Position numbers and translations under genes: made by a program. A stretch of 22,591 bases of DNA from Baffinella frigidus (lineage: Eukaryota > Cryptophyceae > Cryptomonadales > Baffinellaceae): positions 476,684-499,274 of the forward strand of contig MU646303.1 in assembly GCA_026770585.1 (NCBI GenBank), in the 5' to 3' direction. Every line of letters begins with the position of its first letter. Position 1 is the stretch's first letter. Below, one piece after another: positions 6,301 to 11,116 of this stretch. Below the pieces are notes generated by a model. It had not been told where the DNA came from. It worked only from the letters and a program-made list of their open reading frames with translations, and did not search any database.

Positions 6301-8254
6301 GTACCAGGAAGTCGGGACGTGACCGATAAGGTTTGAATATATCGCGTGTTTTGTGACCTTCAGCGGTAATTTACTACACAAGTGGCGGGGGACCAAGCCC
6401 CCAGCAGGGACCGCCGGAGGCTCGACCGCGATTCGGGTCGCGGAGCAAGCCCCCCGCAGGGGCCGCCGGAGGCTTGTTAGGTCCCCCTCCGATGTGAATT
6501 CGTTTCACACATCTGGGAGGGACCAGACGCCCGGGAAGCCCCCCGCAGGGGTCGACCGGGATTCGGGTCGCACTTGATTATTGCAGCAAGCCCCCCGCAG
6601 GGCCGCCGGAGGCTTGTTAGGACCCCCCTCCGATGTGAATTCGTTTCACGCATCGGGGAGGGACCAGACGCCCGGAAGGCCACCGCAGGGGTCGACCGGG
6701 ATTCGGGTCGCGCAGCAAGCCCCCCGCAGGGGCCGCCGGAGGCTTGTTAGGTCCTCCTCCAGTGGCTTGCCTCGCCTTGAAAGGCCCTTACGACGGCGTG
6801 TCTCCACTTTATGTCAACTCCCCCATAAACTCGTCAACTTATGCATGGACTGAAGAATACGTTGCCGGGTTTGTGGGGGAATTGACTTGGGAAAAGGACT
6901 TGTGAAAGACTTTCTCTGGGATAAGAAGGGAACGCATCAAAACAGCATCCCCCTAGCACAGATCCGCCAGAACCAAACGTCGCGGGGTCAGGTACCACCC
7001 GCCCTCCGATTCCTAGCGCTGCCTCACTCGGGTTGGCGGACTATTCGCAAGTTGGCATGCTGGGTGTGCGGTACAAATCCGTCAAATGTGGTCCTCGCGA
7101 GGAGGGGGACGCATGGCGTTCTTATCTCAGAAAACGAGTTCTAAAACTCGTTTTCTTAAGTCAATTCCCCTATAAATTTGTCAACTTATTCTTTACTCTC
7201 CGCATAAGTTGACAAAATTGTAAGGGAATTGACTTAAGAAAACGAGTTTTAGAACTCGTTTTCTGAGATAAGTTCATGCGTCCGCGCGGAACGCTCCTTG
7301 GCGTGAACCCCCCCTGATGCTCTGGCCAATCGTGCCGTGGCTTCTTCCTCTTCTTGTTACTCTCAAGCCTGGAGACGAGTGATCCAAATGTCTATGCGCC
7401 TTGAAGCTGGGGCAGGAGGATGGAGGAGCAAGGGCTTATTCCAGGTTCTGCTTTCTAAACCATGCTGGAGCAAAGTCGGGCGTGGGGGCCAACCGCTGCC
7501 GCAGCGACCTCCGGAGCGACCTCGGCGCCCCAAGGAAGTCGCGAGATCGAGGAGAAGCCCGAGAGCGCGGTCTCGAGCTGCTGGTTCCGCGGAGCGGTCG
7601 GGTCCGAGTTCGCCACGACCTGATGGAAATCGGCATGATTCTCCCCTGCATCGCTCACTTCATTCTCCGCGTGGGGCGAGGTTGTTCCGGACTGGTGCGG
7701 TGCTGGAATTTCTCGAAGAAAGGACGCAGGGCCATCCTGCAGAACCAGTTCCAGAGTCCGCCTATGGTGGAAGTCGAAAGAACCTTCAGGACCTAAAGAG
7801 AGGGTCGGATCTGGGGGTGGTGCCTTGAGGAGGGGGCACAGCTTGCTCAGGACACTGTTGGCCAAGTCGTTGTCCCCGGGGGAAGGAGACTGCTGCATCG
7901 CCCATCTCCCCCGGTGGTCAGCACGCGGACGAGCCCCCAGGACGAGTCCTCCCTGCAGGGAAAGGGTGTCAGAAGAGATCACGGGGTGAGACTATGGCAA
8001 CCAAAGTTGAGCAGCGTGGACAGCAAATGCACGACGCAAGCAAAGTTTGTCTTGCTGTCCCGGCTGCTCGACATTGGTTGCCATGATCTTCGGCGCGGAG
8101 AGAGATCGAGCGAGCGCGCTCTTGCAAGACAAACTCGCCACGAGGGGATGGAACGTGGGTCGTAGTGGTCACGCACCGGCAGGAACGCGACGACCACGGA
8201 GGGGACGAGCGCCGAGGCGAGAAGAGCGAGCATAAATCTGCTTTTTGGTGCCAT
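331..8254 (-). CDS. Plastid-targeted thioredoxin-fold protein with two GST-N/glutaredoxin-like domains (multi-exon, 3' part beyond window)
   Basis: Joined exons: 8254-8177, 7952-7659, 5816-5724, 4254-4207, 2466-2397, 2148-2097, 1515-1451, 391-331. They total 761 nt with all phases matching and GT...AG at each junction, giving about 253 residues to the window edge. Residues 1-26 are a signal peptide ending VVAFLP; an Arg-rich transit-like stretch follows. Domain 1 has IVIYEFEACPFCRRVREL (redox CPFC), then RPCPKGSIRHRNE, LGGKQLFPYMIDENTGTSLY, ADIANYLLATYGQG and LLLESTLLTGWVPTLLRA. Domain 2 begins PLQLWNYENNQFCR, where the first Cys of the motif is absent. The order matches plant and algal plastid proteins with tandem GST N-terminal domains (Arabidopsis At5g03880 type, from memory). 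They are thought to be thiol-redox or glutathione-related; the substrate is unknown. Every internal boundary is inferred without RNA evidence. Confidence 0.82.
425..505 (+). repeat. G-rich degenerate TTTAGGG-like tract
   Basis: GGGTTTAGGG and GGGTTTGGGGG motifs repeat irregularly, resembling a decayed plant/algal-type telomere repeat inside a gene intron. From 505 to 870 I see no coding signal. That stretch holds only short repeats such as the ATTGGAGCTATTGGAGC run near 577-605 and the TGATATATAGGAG/TGATATACAGGAG pair near 652-690. Confidence 0.6.
872..980 (+). mobile_element. MITE family 2 copy (AAGTGGCGA.../...TCGCCACTT termini)
   Basis: The left end ATCCTGTAAGTGGCGGACGG pairs imperfectly with the right end ACTCGCCACTTAAGGGAT. 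The interior carries the GGTCCTAGGGCCCTACCG segment seen in other copies. Related copies are at about 1310-1430, 2788-2890, 2934-3112 and 3630-3690, with an end fragment at 20284-20304. There is no coding capacity. Confidence 0.75.
985..1150 (+). repeat. Dispersed repeat with GTCAGATCTGGCG core
   Basis: The stretch with CCACTTTTGACATC, ACTTAAGTCAACGACGTCAG and CCTCGAGGCCTCCGGCGTGG recurs in diverged form at 5025-5147 and 5320-5440. At its left end (around 1003-1010) it also matches the LLRA-encoding end of the exon at 1451-1515. It appears to be a mosaic of an exon fragment and a foldback element. Confidence 0.5.
1308..1430 (+). mobile_element. MITE family 2 copy, rearranged
   Basis: Ends GGTTATCCCTCAAGTG and CTCGCCACTTGAGGGATATC form inverted termini. 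The interior has AAGAGGTCCTAG and GGTCCTAGGACCC. An extra GGTTATTCCTCAAGC end lies inside, so one terminus is duplicated. Confidence 0.65.
1451..1515 (-). CDS. Exon 7: FPPLLLESTLLTGWVPTLLRA segment
   Basis: Acceptor GCGCAG precedes base 1515 and donor GTTCCG follows 1451. The exon enters in phase 2 (its first C completes a Ser codon with AG from exon 6) and leaves in phase 1. It encodes FPPLLLESTLLTGWVPTLLR plus Ala. The LLESTLxTGWxPTLLRAG block is typical of this double GST-N family between the two redox domains. Confidence 0.8.
1590..2080 (+). repeat. Direct repeat pair of about 150 bp, ends about 370 bp apart
   Basis: The segment from GCGAGGGAAATGGCA through GGCTTCGATTCCCTA, GAGATGATATCACAATAACC and CTCGCAGATA occurs at about 1595-1715 and again at about 1937-2075. 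Each copy contains GATATCACAA...GTGATATCAC, an inverted motif. An ankyrin-like fragment lies between the copies. The region is inside an intron of the minus-strand gene. Confidence 0.65.
1823..1925 (+). pseudogene. Ankyrin-repeat fragment
   Basis: Plus-strand frame reads LASDNGHVEALRMLVEAGG then KKLVMLANKNGI. This fits the ankyrin consensus (A-NGH-E-LR-LVEAG, then an N-GI start of the next repeat). The frame stops within about 20 codons on the right and has no start. Its strand is opposite to the host gene. I read it as an isolated exon or inserted gene fragment, not a working gene. Confidence 0.5.
2097..2148 (-). CDS. Exon 6: SADIANYLLATYGQGA
   Basis: Acceptor CGGCAG precedes base 2148 and donor GTACTG follows 2097. 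The exon enters in phase 1 (G from exon 5 plus AA gives Glu) and leaves in phase 2. It encodes E-SADIANYLLATYGQGA, equivalent to the MYESxDIVxYLFxTYG block after the cis-Pro strand in GST-N domains. Phase agreement on both sides is the main support. Confidence 0.82.
2262..2396 (+). repeat. Inverted partial copy of exon 5 end with G-rich tract
   Basis: At 2333-2365 the plus strand carries GAAAACGGGCACCTCTCACTACGG, cited here only as ACGGGCACCTCTCACTACGG. It matches the minus-strand end of exon 5 in the opposite orientation. It is flanked by GATTCAGGGTTGCGGGTT repeats on both sides, so the exon end lies in a small inverted repeat around 2335-2430. Confidence 0.6.
2397..2466 (-). CDS. Exon 5: LGGKQLFPYMIDENTG block
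   Basis: Acceptor CTCGCAG precedes base 2466 and donor GTCCTC follows 2397. The exon encodes VASLGGKQLFPYMIDENTGTSLY and leaves in phase 1. The GGKxxFPYxxDxNTG block with its cis-Pro is the hallmark of the thioredoxin-fold half of this family and directly follows the RHRNE block of exon 4. Degenerate copies of its 5' end lie just to the right. Confidence 0.88.
2473..2765 (+). repeat. TTTAGGG-like tracts alternating with exon 5 acceptor copies
   Basis: Three G-rich tracts (about 2480-2545, 2587-2665, 2696-2762) contain repeats of GGTTTAGGG, GGGTTAGGG and related heptamers. Between them lie two decayed copies of the exon 5 start with its acceptor on the minus strand: 2549-2580 (reads VAALGGKQ after CTCAG) and 2660-2692 (reads VAAFGGNQ after TGTCAG). 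Exon start and telomere-like tract were multiplied together. Confidence 0.82.
2788..2890 (+). mobile_element. MITE family 2 copy
   Basis: Termini are CATCCCTCAGTGGCGAGCGG and CTACTCGCCACTTGAGAGAT. The right half, TATAGGCCTAAGCAAGAGGT, recurs near 3637-3660. There is no coding capacity. Confidence 0.65.
2934..3112 (+). mobile_element. Compound MITE family 2 copy (nested ends)
   Basis: Begins TATCCCGTAAGTGGCGGACG and ends CTACTCGCCACTTCATGATG. A second start, CTATCCCTTGAGTGGCCAAG, lies inside at about 3010. Two nested elements or a recombined copy explain this. The interior GGTCCTAGGGCCCTACCG is shared with the copy at 872-980. Confidence 0.65.
3254..3332 (+). repeat. Dispersed repeat (TGGTCACGTAAC type), copy 1
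   Basis: The segment from GATTTTTCTAATGC through TTTGGTCACGTAACCC to CCCACCGTGTGGG is matched in reverse orientation, with moderate divergence, at 19154-19232. The surroundings from 3112 to 3395 hold no recognised exon. Confidence 0.7.
3395..3530 (+). repeat. Composite minisatellite
   Basis: A 24-bp unit containing GTAGCCTTCAGGGGTGGTAC occurs four times as two pairs, each pair preceded by CAGTATTCTACGCAT. The array is thus a duplicated unit of about 66 bp. No coding origin was recognised. A TATAAA motif follows at about 3535 but has no gene to serve. Confidence 0.75.
3550..4065 (+). repeat. Diverged repeat units in intron 4, no gene seen
   Basis: Two interleaved motifs recur. GGTTCAGGGTG-AGGGCGCA and GTTGACCGGTCCTAA appear near 3570, 3715 and 3860-4060. 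A ~46-bp block GGTTAGGATTTCCGTAGGAA...CGGGTTGCC appears at about 3807-3852 and 3983-4031. The latter has near-palindromic ends (CCGTAGG.../...CCTACGG) and diverged relatives near 11895-11940, 12720-12752 and 20130-20158, suggesting a very small foldback element. Confidence 0.6.
4070..4111 (-). pseudogene. Second copy of exon 4
   Basis: Minus-strand frame is open and reads VLPYPKGSIRHRNE, preceded by AG (ACGAG) and followed by GTGTGC. It lacks the EVR residues, and CPK has become YPK compared with the copy at 4254-4207. It could be spliced but loses the Cys, so I take it as a decayed duplicate. Confidence 0.75.
4207..4254 (-). CDS. Exon 4: VEVRPCPKGSIRHRNE
   Basis: Acceptor CCCCTGCAG precedes base 4254 and donor GTGAAA follows 4207; the exon is 48 nt in phase 0. 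VExxPCPKGSxRHR is the signature segment that follows the CPFC helix in plastid GST-N/thioredoxin-fold proteins, so both family and order are well supported. A copy of the acceptor neighbourhood without the exon lies at about 4545-4590. Confidence 0.9.
4487..4670 (+). repeat. AAAAGCACGACCGTTAAAA repeats, direct and inverted
   Basis: The motif occurs near 4489 and 4586 in direct orientation and as GTCGTGCTGTTAATGGTCGTG near 4637-4657 in reverse (cited in part). Between them, ACCTGCATGGGGGAAGCGC...TTATGCATCACAT repeats the acceptor region of exon 4. Bases 4270-4487 and 4670-4768 show no exon, only A- and T-runs. Confidence 0.55.
4769..4823 (-). pseudogene. Exon 3 copy, 3' part (copy e)
   Basis: Minus strand reads SCPFCRRVRELVTCLDLE and ends at a good donor GTAAGA. 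The 5' half of the exon, including IVIYEFE and the acceptor, is missing, so the copy cannot be a complete exon. The redox CPFC codons are intact. Confidence 0.8.
4836..4950 (+). repeat. Dispersed repeat family 5 (GAGCGCTGCCC...GAGACAAAA), copy
   Basis: Contains GAGCGCTGCCCGCTGAGACA and GTCTCAGAGCAAAAGGGAAC. A near-identical copy lies at 5237-5350. More diverged copies lie at 22038-22132 (same strand) and at 13325-13412 and 20892-20985 (opposite strand). The two copies here sit between exon 3 fragments, so exon fragment and repeat were duplicated as one unit. Confidence 0.75.
4955..4990 (-). pseudogene. Exon 3 fragment (copy d)
   Basis: Short block reading EACPFCRRVRE on the minus strand, then diverging into the neighbouring repeat. 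Both splice sites are gone. Confidence 0.7.
5025..5148 (+). mobile_element. Foldback element with perfect 24-bp central palindrome
   Basis: Ends are ACCACGCCAGAGGCCTCGAG and CTCGAGGCGTCTGGCGTGGT, inverted repeats with one mismatch. The middle, centred at about 5103-5104 on GCCAGATCTGGC, is a perfect palindrome extending to ATCGAC/GTCGAT. Diverged relatives lie at 985-1150 and 5320-5440. No coding capacity. Confidence 0.75.
5165..5220 (-). pseudogene. Exon 3 fragment (copy c)
   Basis: Aligns by eye to the CPFCRRVREL...LDLE part on the minus strand with several changes: the second redox Cys codon is lost and a stop appears where REL should be. It ends near CCCCGAG followed by GT. Clearly decayed. 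Confidence 0.65.
5237..5440 (+). repeat. Dispersed repeat family 5 plus foldback-related segment
   Basis: The first part (5237-5350) nearly duplicates 4836-4950. The second (5320-5440) with CACCAGATCTGGCGCGGATA is related to 985-1150 and 5025-5148. Confidence 0.7.
5451..5543 (-). CDS. Second intact copy of exon 3 (copy b)
   Basis: 93 nt, fully open, reading VRPEKAIVIYEFEVCPFCRR then VRELVTYLDLE, followed by GTGTCC. It differs from 5816-5724 by Leu-Pro, Pro-Ala and Ala-Val. The base before its start is T (GAGGAGT), so the AG acceptor of the sister copy is not preserved. CCACGCGAGGAG here is the reverse complement of CTCCTCGCGTGG before copy f, suggesting a small inversion. It could be an alternative exon or a duplicate that has lost its acceptor. 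Confidence 0.6.
5724..5816 (-). CDS. Exon 3: CPFC redox exon of GST-N domain 1
   Basis: Acceptor GGCGCAG precedes base 5816 and a good donor GTAAGA follows 5724; 93 nt, phase 0. It encodes VRLEKPIVIYEFEACPFCRR then VRELVTYLDLE. CPFC is the thiol motif; YEFExCPFCRxVRE is diagnostic of the plastid GST-N/glutaredoxin-like family. This is the only one of six copies with both splice sites and the complete frame, so I place it in the transcript. Confidence 0.92.
5830..6071 (+). mobile_element. Long foldback element containing MITE family 4
   Basis: Outer arms AGCTCAGTCCCA and TGGGACTGAGCT, then inner arms AAATTTCATCTCG-AAGATAAC and its complement ending near 6042. The inner ~150 bp (AACTGAATCAGTTCC...GGAACTGATTCAGTT) recurs in reverse orientation at 16326-16461. 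It lies between exon 3 copies a and f, just upstream of the exon 3 acceptor. Confidence 0.85.
6113..6157 (-). pseudogene. Exon 3 copy, 5' part (copy f)
   Basis: Acceptor GTGGCAG is present and the frame reads VRLEKPIVIYEFEA, then diverges (YPAW) before the CPFC. The exon 3' half and donor are missing. Together with copies e and d it shows that either half of the exon can be duplicated separately. Confidence 0.8.
6385..6765 (+). repeat. GC-rich tandem array, unit about 129-139 bp
   Basis: Units begin near 6447, 6588 and 6717, with a diverged partial at about 6394. Each contains GCCCCCCGCAGGGGCCGCCG, TCCGATGTGAATTCGTTTCA and GGGGTCGACCGGGATTCGGG. The first of these is a stem-forming motif. It lies in the intron before exon 3. 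Reading frames run through it, but they change between units and I do not consider them coding. Confidence 0.85.
7005..7082 (+). repeat. Dispersed repeat family 6, copy 1
   Basis: CTCACTCGGGTTGGCGGACT...GCGGTACAAATCCGTCAAA matches, in reverse orientation, the segment at about 19480-19550. Sequence just before it (6790-6925: GTCAACTCCCCCATAAACTC...GGGGGAATTGACTTGGG) is a diverged relative of the foldback at 7121-7272. Confidence 0.6.
7121..7272 (+). mobile_element. Near-perfect 69-bp inverted repeat
   Basis: Left arm 7121-7189 begins CTTATCTCAGAAAACGAG; right arm 7204-7272 ends CTCGTTTTCTGAGATAAG. The loop is about 14 bp and only a few positions mismatch. Each arm contains a smaller inverted motif (AACGAGTTCTAAAACTCGTT). 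Beyond the arms GGACGCATG and CATGCGTCC are also inverted. There is no ORF. It looks like a young foldback insertion in intron 2. Confidence 0.9.
7659..7952 (-). CDS. Exon 2: transit-peptide region and N-terminal part of mature protein
   Basis: Acceptor with a pyrimidine tract (CCCTTTCCCTGCAG) precedes base 7952 and donor GTGAGC follows 7659; 294 nt, phase 0, 98 residues. It begins GGLVLGARPRADHRGRWAMQ, Arg-rich like a transit peptide, with a plausible processing site near WAMQQ. NDLANSVLSKLCPLLKAPPP follows, similar to the region ahead of domain 1 in the family. Its final third (HHRRTLELVLQDGPASFLRE) is less recognisable, so the exact donor is uncertain. Overlapping plus-strand frames in 7337-7828 appear to be shadows. 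Confidence 0.68.
7992..8087 (+). repeat. Hairpin in intron 1 of the minus-strand gene
   Basis: Arms ATGGCAACCAAAGTTGAGCA... (7994-8027) and ...TGCTCGACATTGGTTGCCAT (8053-8086) pair with a few mismatches around a loop of about 25 bp. The hairpin fills much of the 224-bp first intron (8176-7953) and could be an inserted foldback element. Confidence 0.75.
8177..8254 (-). CDS. Exon 1: signal peptide with AFLP motif
   Basis: ATG at 8254 opens MAPKSRFMLALLASALVPSV, then VVAFLP, followed at once by donor GTGCGT (8176-8171), phase 0. It has a basic start, a hydrophobic core and a cleavage-like site before Phe. Phe at the start of the following transit peptide (ASAFAP-like) is known for import into red-alga-derived complex plastids. 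The intronless continuation is also open for 65 residues, but splicing into 7952 gives the better protein. Confidence 0.72.
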
Positions 8255-8349
8255 GATGCCTGCAGATCTTCCAATCCCACGAAAGAACGCCCGAAAAAAA
8301 ACGAACCGAAAAGAGCTGGAGATCCTGGCTCAGACACCCCGGGACCGCC
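8255..8349. promoter_or_regulatory. Presumed shared promoter between divergent genes
   Basis: About 95 bp separates ATG 8254 (minus) from the most upstream ATG of the plus gene (8350). If that start is 8386 or 8398 the gap is 131 or 143 bp. The stretch contains CGAAAAAAAACGAACCG and no clear TATA box. Head-to-head spacing this short implies a bidirectional promoter and overlapping 5' UTR/promoter sequence. Confidence 0.5.
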
Positions 8350-8584
8350 ATGAGACAGACGTGTCAAGAGAACGCCTGGAGCACCATGGTTCTCGTCATG
8401 ACGCTTTCCACGCGATCGCACGCAGCCTCGCTCCCCACGGCATTCGCCGCCTTCTTCCGCCCACCGCTCCCGACGCTTGCTACAGTGCGACCACCAGCGG
8501 TGCAGGCGCGCCGGGCGTTTGCGCTGCGGACATTCTCTTCGCGCACGCTTCATATCATTCGAATCGATCCCAAGTTCGAGCCAG
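8350..8584 (+). CDS. Helicase gene exon 1: organelle-targeting-like leader
   Basis: Open frame with ATGs at 8350, 8386 and 8398. It reads MTLSTRSHAASLPTAFAAFF, then RPPAVQARRAFALRTFSSR, and ends FEPG in phase 1 at CCAG|GTCAGG. Arg, Ala, Ser and Phe dominate, acidic residues are absent, and RAFALRTFSS resembles a mitochondrial presequence; plastid targeting is possible. The donor is weak, and another donor, GAG|GTAACA at about 8691, lies outside this frame. Translation from ATG 8753 would omit this exon. Confidence 0.5.
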
Positions 8585-11037
8585 GTCAGGCGCGCGGGGA
8601 GCAGGCAGTAGCAGACCCTTTTTTAAGCCATCGGTTTCGGAGGTTGATGGGCAGAGGGTGACGCTCGCGGGCCAGTGTGTGGCTTGCCGAGGTAACAGGC
8701 GTGAGTGTCTCTGAAGCGGAGCGCGGGTGCAGGGGCGGCGAGTGGTTTTTTCATGGGGCCCGAGCCGCCCGACGGGCCACCGGTGAAGCGGGGACGGGGT
8801 CGGCCACGCAAGGATGGGCTCCCGCCCGTGCAGCGTAAGTCGCCGGAGCCTGAGCGCGCCGAGGGGGTCGACGCCGCAGACGGTCGCCCCCTGACCCCTG
8901 CCCCGCCGCGCGCGTTGCCCCGCCCGTGCCGTGGCGCGAGCGCGACCGCTGCCTTGGGCCCCTAGCTCTGTGTCTCAGTCGGGTTGGTCGACTTTTCTCA
9001 AGGGGATATCTTGCTTCCGTCTACACATCCGTCCTTTTTTTGCGAGTGGGAAAGGGTCTCCACTCAACAAATTGGCTGGCCCAACTCAGACTGAGGCAGA
9101 GCTAAGGCCCACTGCCTGCCACGCACAGGGGCGAAGGCTGGCAAGCCTGAGGGAGCGTCCGTCGTAGCGAAGGCTGGCCAGGAAGCGGGAGGGGCCGTCG
9201 CGGCGAAGGCTGGCGAGAATGCGGGAGGGGCGAAGACTGGTAAGGATGCTGGAGGGGCAAAGGCTGGCGTGAATGCGAGAGGTGCCGCTGCGGCGAAGGC
9301 TGGCAAGCAGCCTGCGGGCGGGGCGGCGAAGGATGGCGACCATGCGGGAGGGGCCGCCGCAACCAAGGCTGGCGAGAATGAGGGAGGGATCTTCCTCTCG
9401 GCGAAGGCTGGCAAGCCTGCGGGAGGGGCGAAGGCTGGCGAGAAGCCTGCGGGAAGGGACACCGCGGCGAAGGCTACCGAACCGGTTCCAGTGTCGGCCT
9501 CTGATGGGAGCTCGAAGAACCAAGGGGATGGTGGGGCTGCAGGAGCCGGGGAGGGTGGGGGAGGGGAGGGTAGGGAAGGCCCAAGAGTCGTGTGGGAGGG
9601 GGCGGAGGAGCTTGCGGGTATGCTGCGGGAAAGGGGTCTGGAGTTGGAACACGTGAAGGCTGGTGTGGACCGAAACCCGAACCCGAAACCTGAAGCCCGA
9701 AGCCCGAAACCCGAGATCCGATACCCGAAACCTTGTGGGTATGCTCCGGGAAAGGGGCCTGGAACACGTGAAGGCTGGTATGGACCGAAACCCCGACACC
9801 GAAAACCGAAACCCGACACCAGAAAACCGGAAACCAAAACCCGAAATCCGAAATCGCGAACACGTGAAAAAAAGGGCGGGTGTATTGACGAATTCCTACC
9901 ATAGGCAGACACCTTCCTTTCCCGAAGAAAGAGTCTGCAGACCACACGGTGGACTACGAGTTATCATTTTAAAAGCAGTCTCGTCCAATTTCACGCTAGG
10001 ACAGCCCTCGGGTCCTAGGGATGGCCCTACCGTAGACGCCGACCGGTGTATTGTTTCAGATATTCGAGACACCCCTACCTTTCGCTGTGCGGTAGTCTCG
10101 GACCCTCACATCTCAACCAGAACCCTGCGCTCTTCCGCGTGACACGTTTGGCGCTAAGCGCGTGACACCTTGAGTATTTTCGAGTGTCACCGTGACTACG
10201 CACAAAACTTGCCTACTCTACAACGCTTGGCAGTGACTCAAATTCACGAAGACACGGGATTTGTTTTTCTTCGTGAATTTGAGTCCAGAGCGACTCGCTG
10301 TCCCTCGCGGTGGCCCGGCTGCTCCCGCCACTTAGAAGCAACCAGGGGCTTCACGGATACAGTCCATCTACCCGATGTGTACTAGAATCTTATCCATTTC
10401 CCTGGATTATAACCGCATTTTCCCCGGATATCCGGGGGGAAAGGAACTCGGCCGCTGCTAAGTGGGAGTCCCGCAGGCTTAGTACCAGGAACATCTGTGG
10501 TTATTCACTCAAGAGGCGTGGGGTCCTCAAGATTTCATAGGGAAACGGTTTTAATGAAAAACCATAGGAATTAATGAAATTTACTACACGGATGCTTTAT
10601 TGTTACTATTAAACATTATGCTGTGTAGTAAACTTCATAGCCCAGAAGTTTGAAAATTAAAACTGTTTTCACATGAGGGTGTGTGCGGCAGGTGGCGACT
10701 CGATTTTTCTCGCGGTGGTGCGACTGCTCCGGAGCCACCAGCGTTCCACCTTGCGTAGTCAAGAGTGTCGCCTTGAGGCGGCCCTGAACCACAAACCCTG
10801 CTAGGTGGTGACTCGATGTTTCTCGCGGTGGTGCGGCTGCTCCGGCGGGGCGGGGCGGAGCCGGCGTCCTGGAAGCCTGATTCGTGGTCGGGCCTGGCGA
10901 GGTCGCTTTCTCTCTCTCTCTCGTGCACGCTCTCTTTCTCTCTGTCTCTCTCTCTCTCTTTGTCTCTCTGTCTCTCTGGCTGTCCGTCTCTCTCTCTCTC
11001 TCTCTCTCCCTCTGTCTCTGCCTCTCTCTCTCTGTCT

Positions 11038-11083
<46 letters not shown>

Positions 11084-11084
11084 A

Positions 11085-11116
<32 letters not shown>

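Noticed and set aside
7337-7828. Plus-strand frame of 163 codons (and 131 codons at 7401-7796)
   Set aside because: Arg/Pro/Ser-rich with no recognisable motif; the minus strand has an acceptor with a pyrimidine tract and phase-compatible neighbours.
9064-9945. Minus-strand frames of 237-293 codons rich in Pro/Ala/Ser
   Set aside because: They are shadows of the plus-strand Ala/Gly/Lys exon and the CCCGAAA array; the plus strand fits splice phase with its neighbours.
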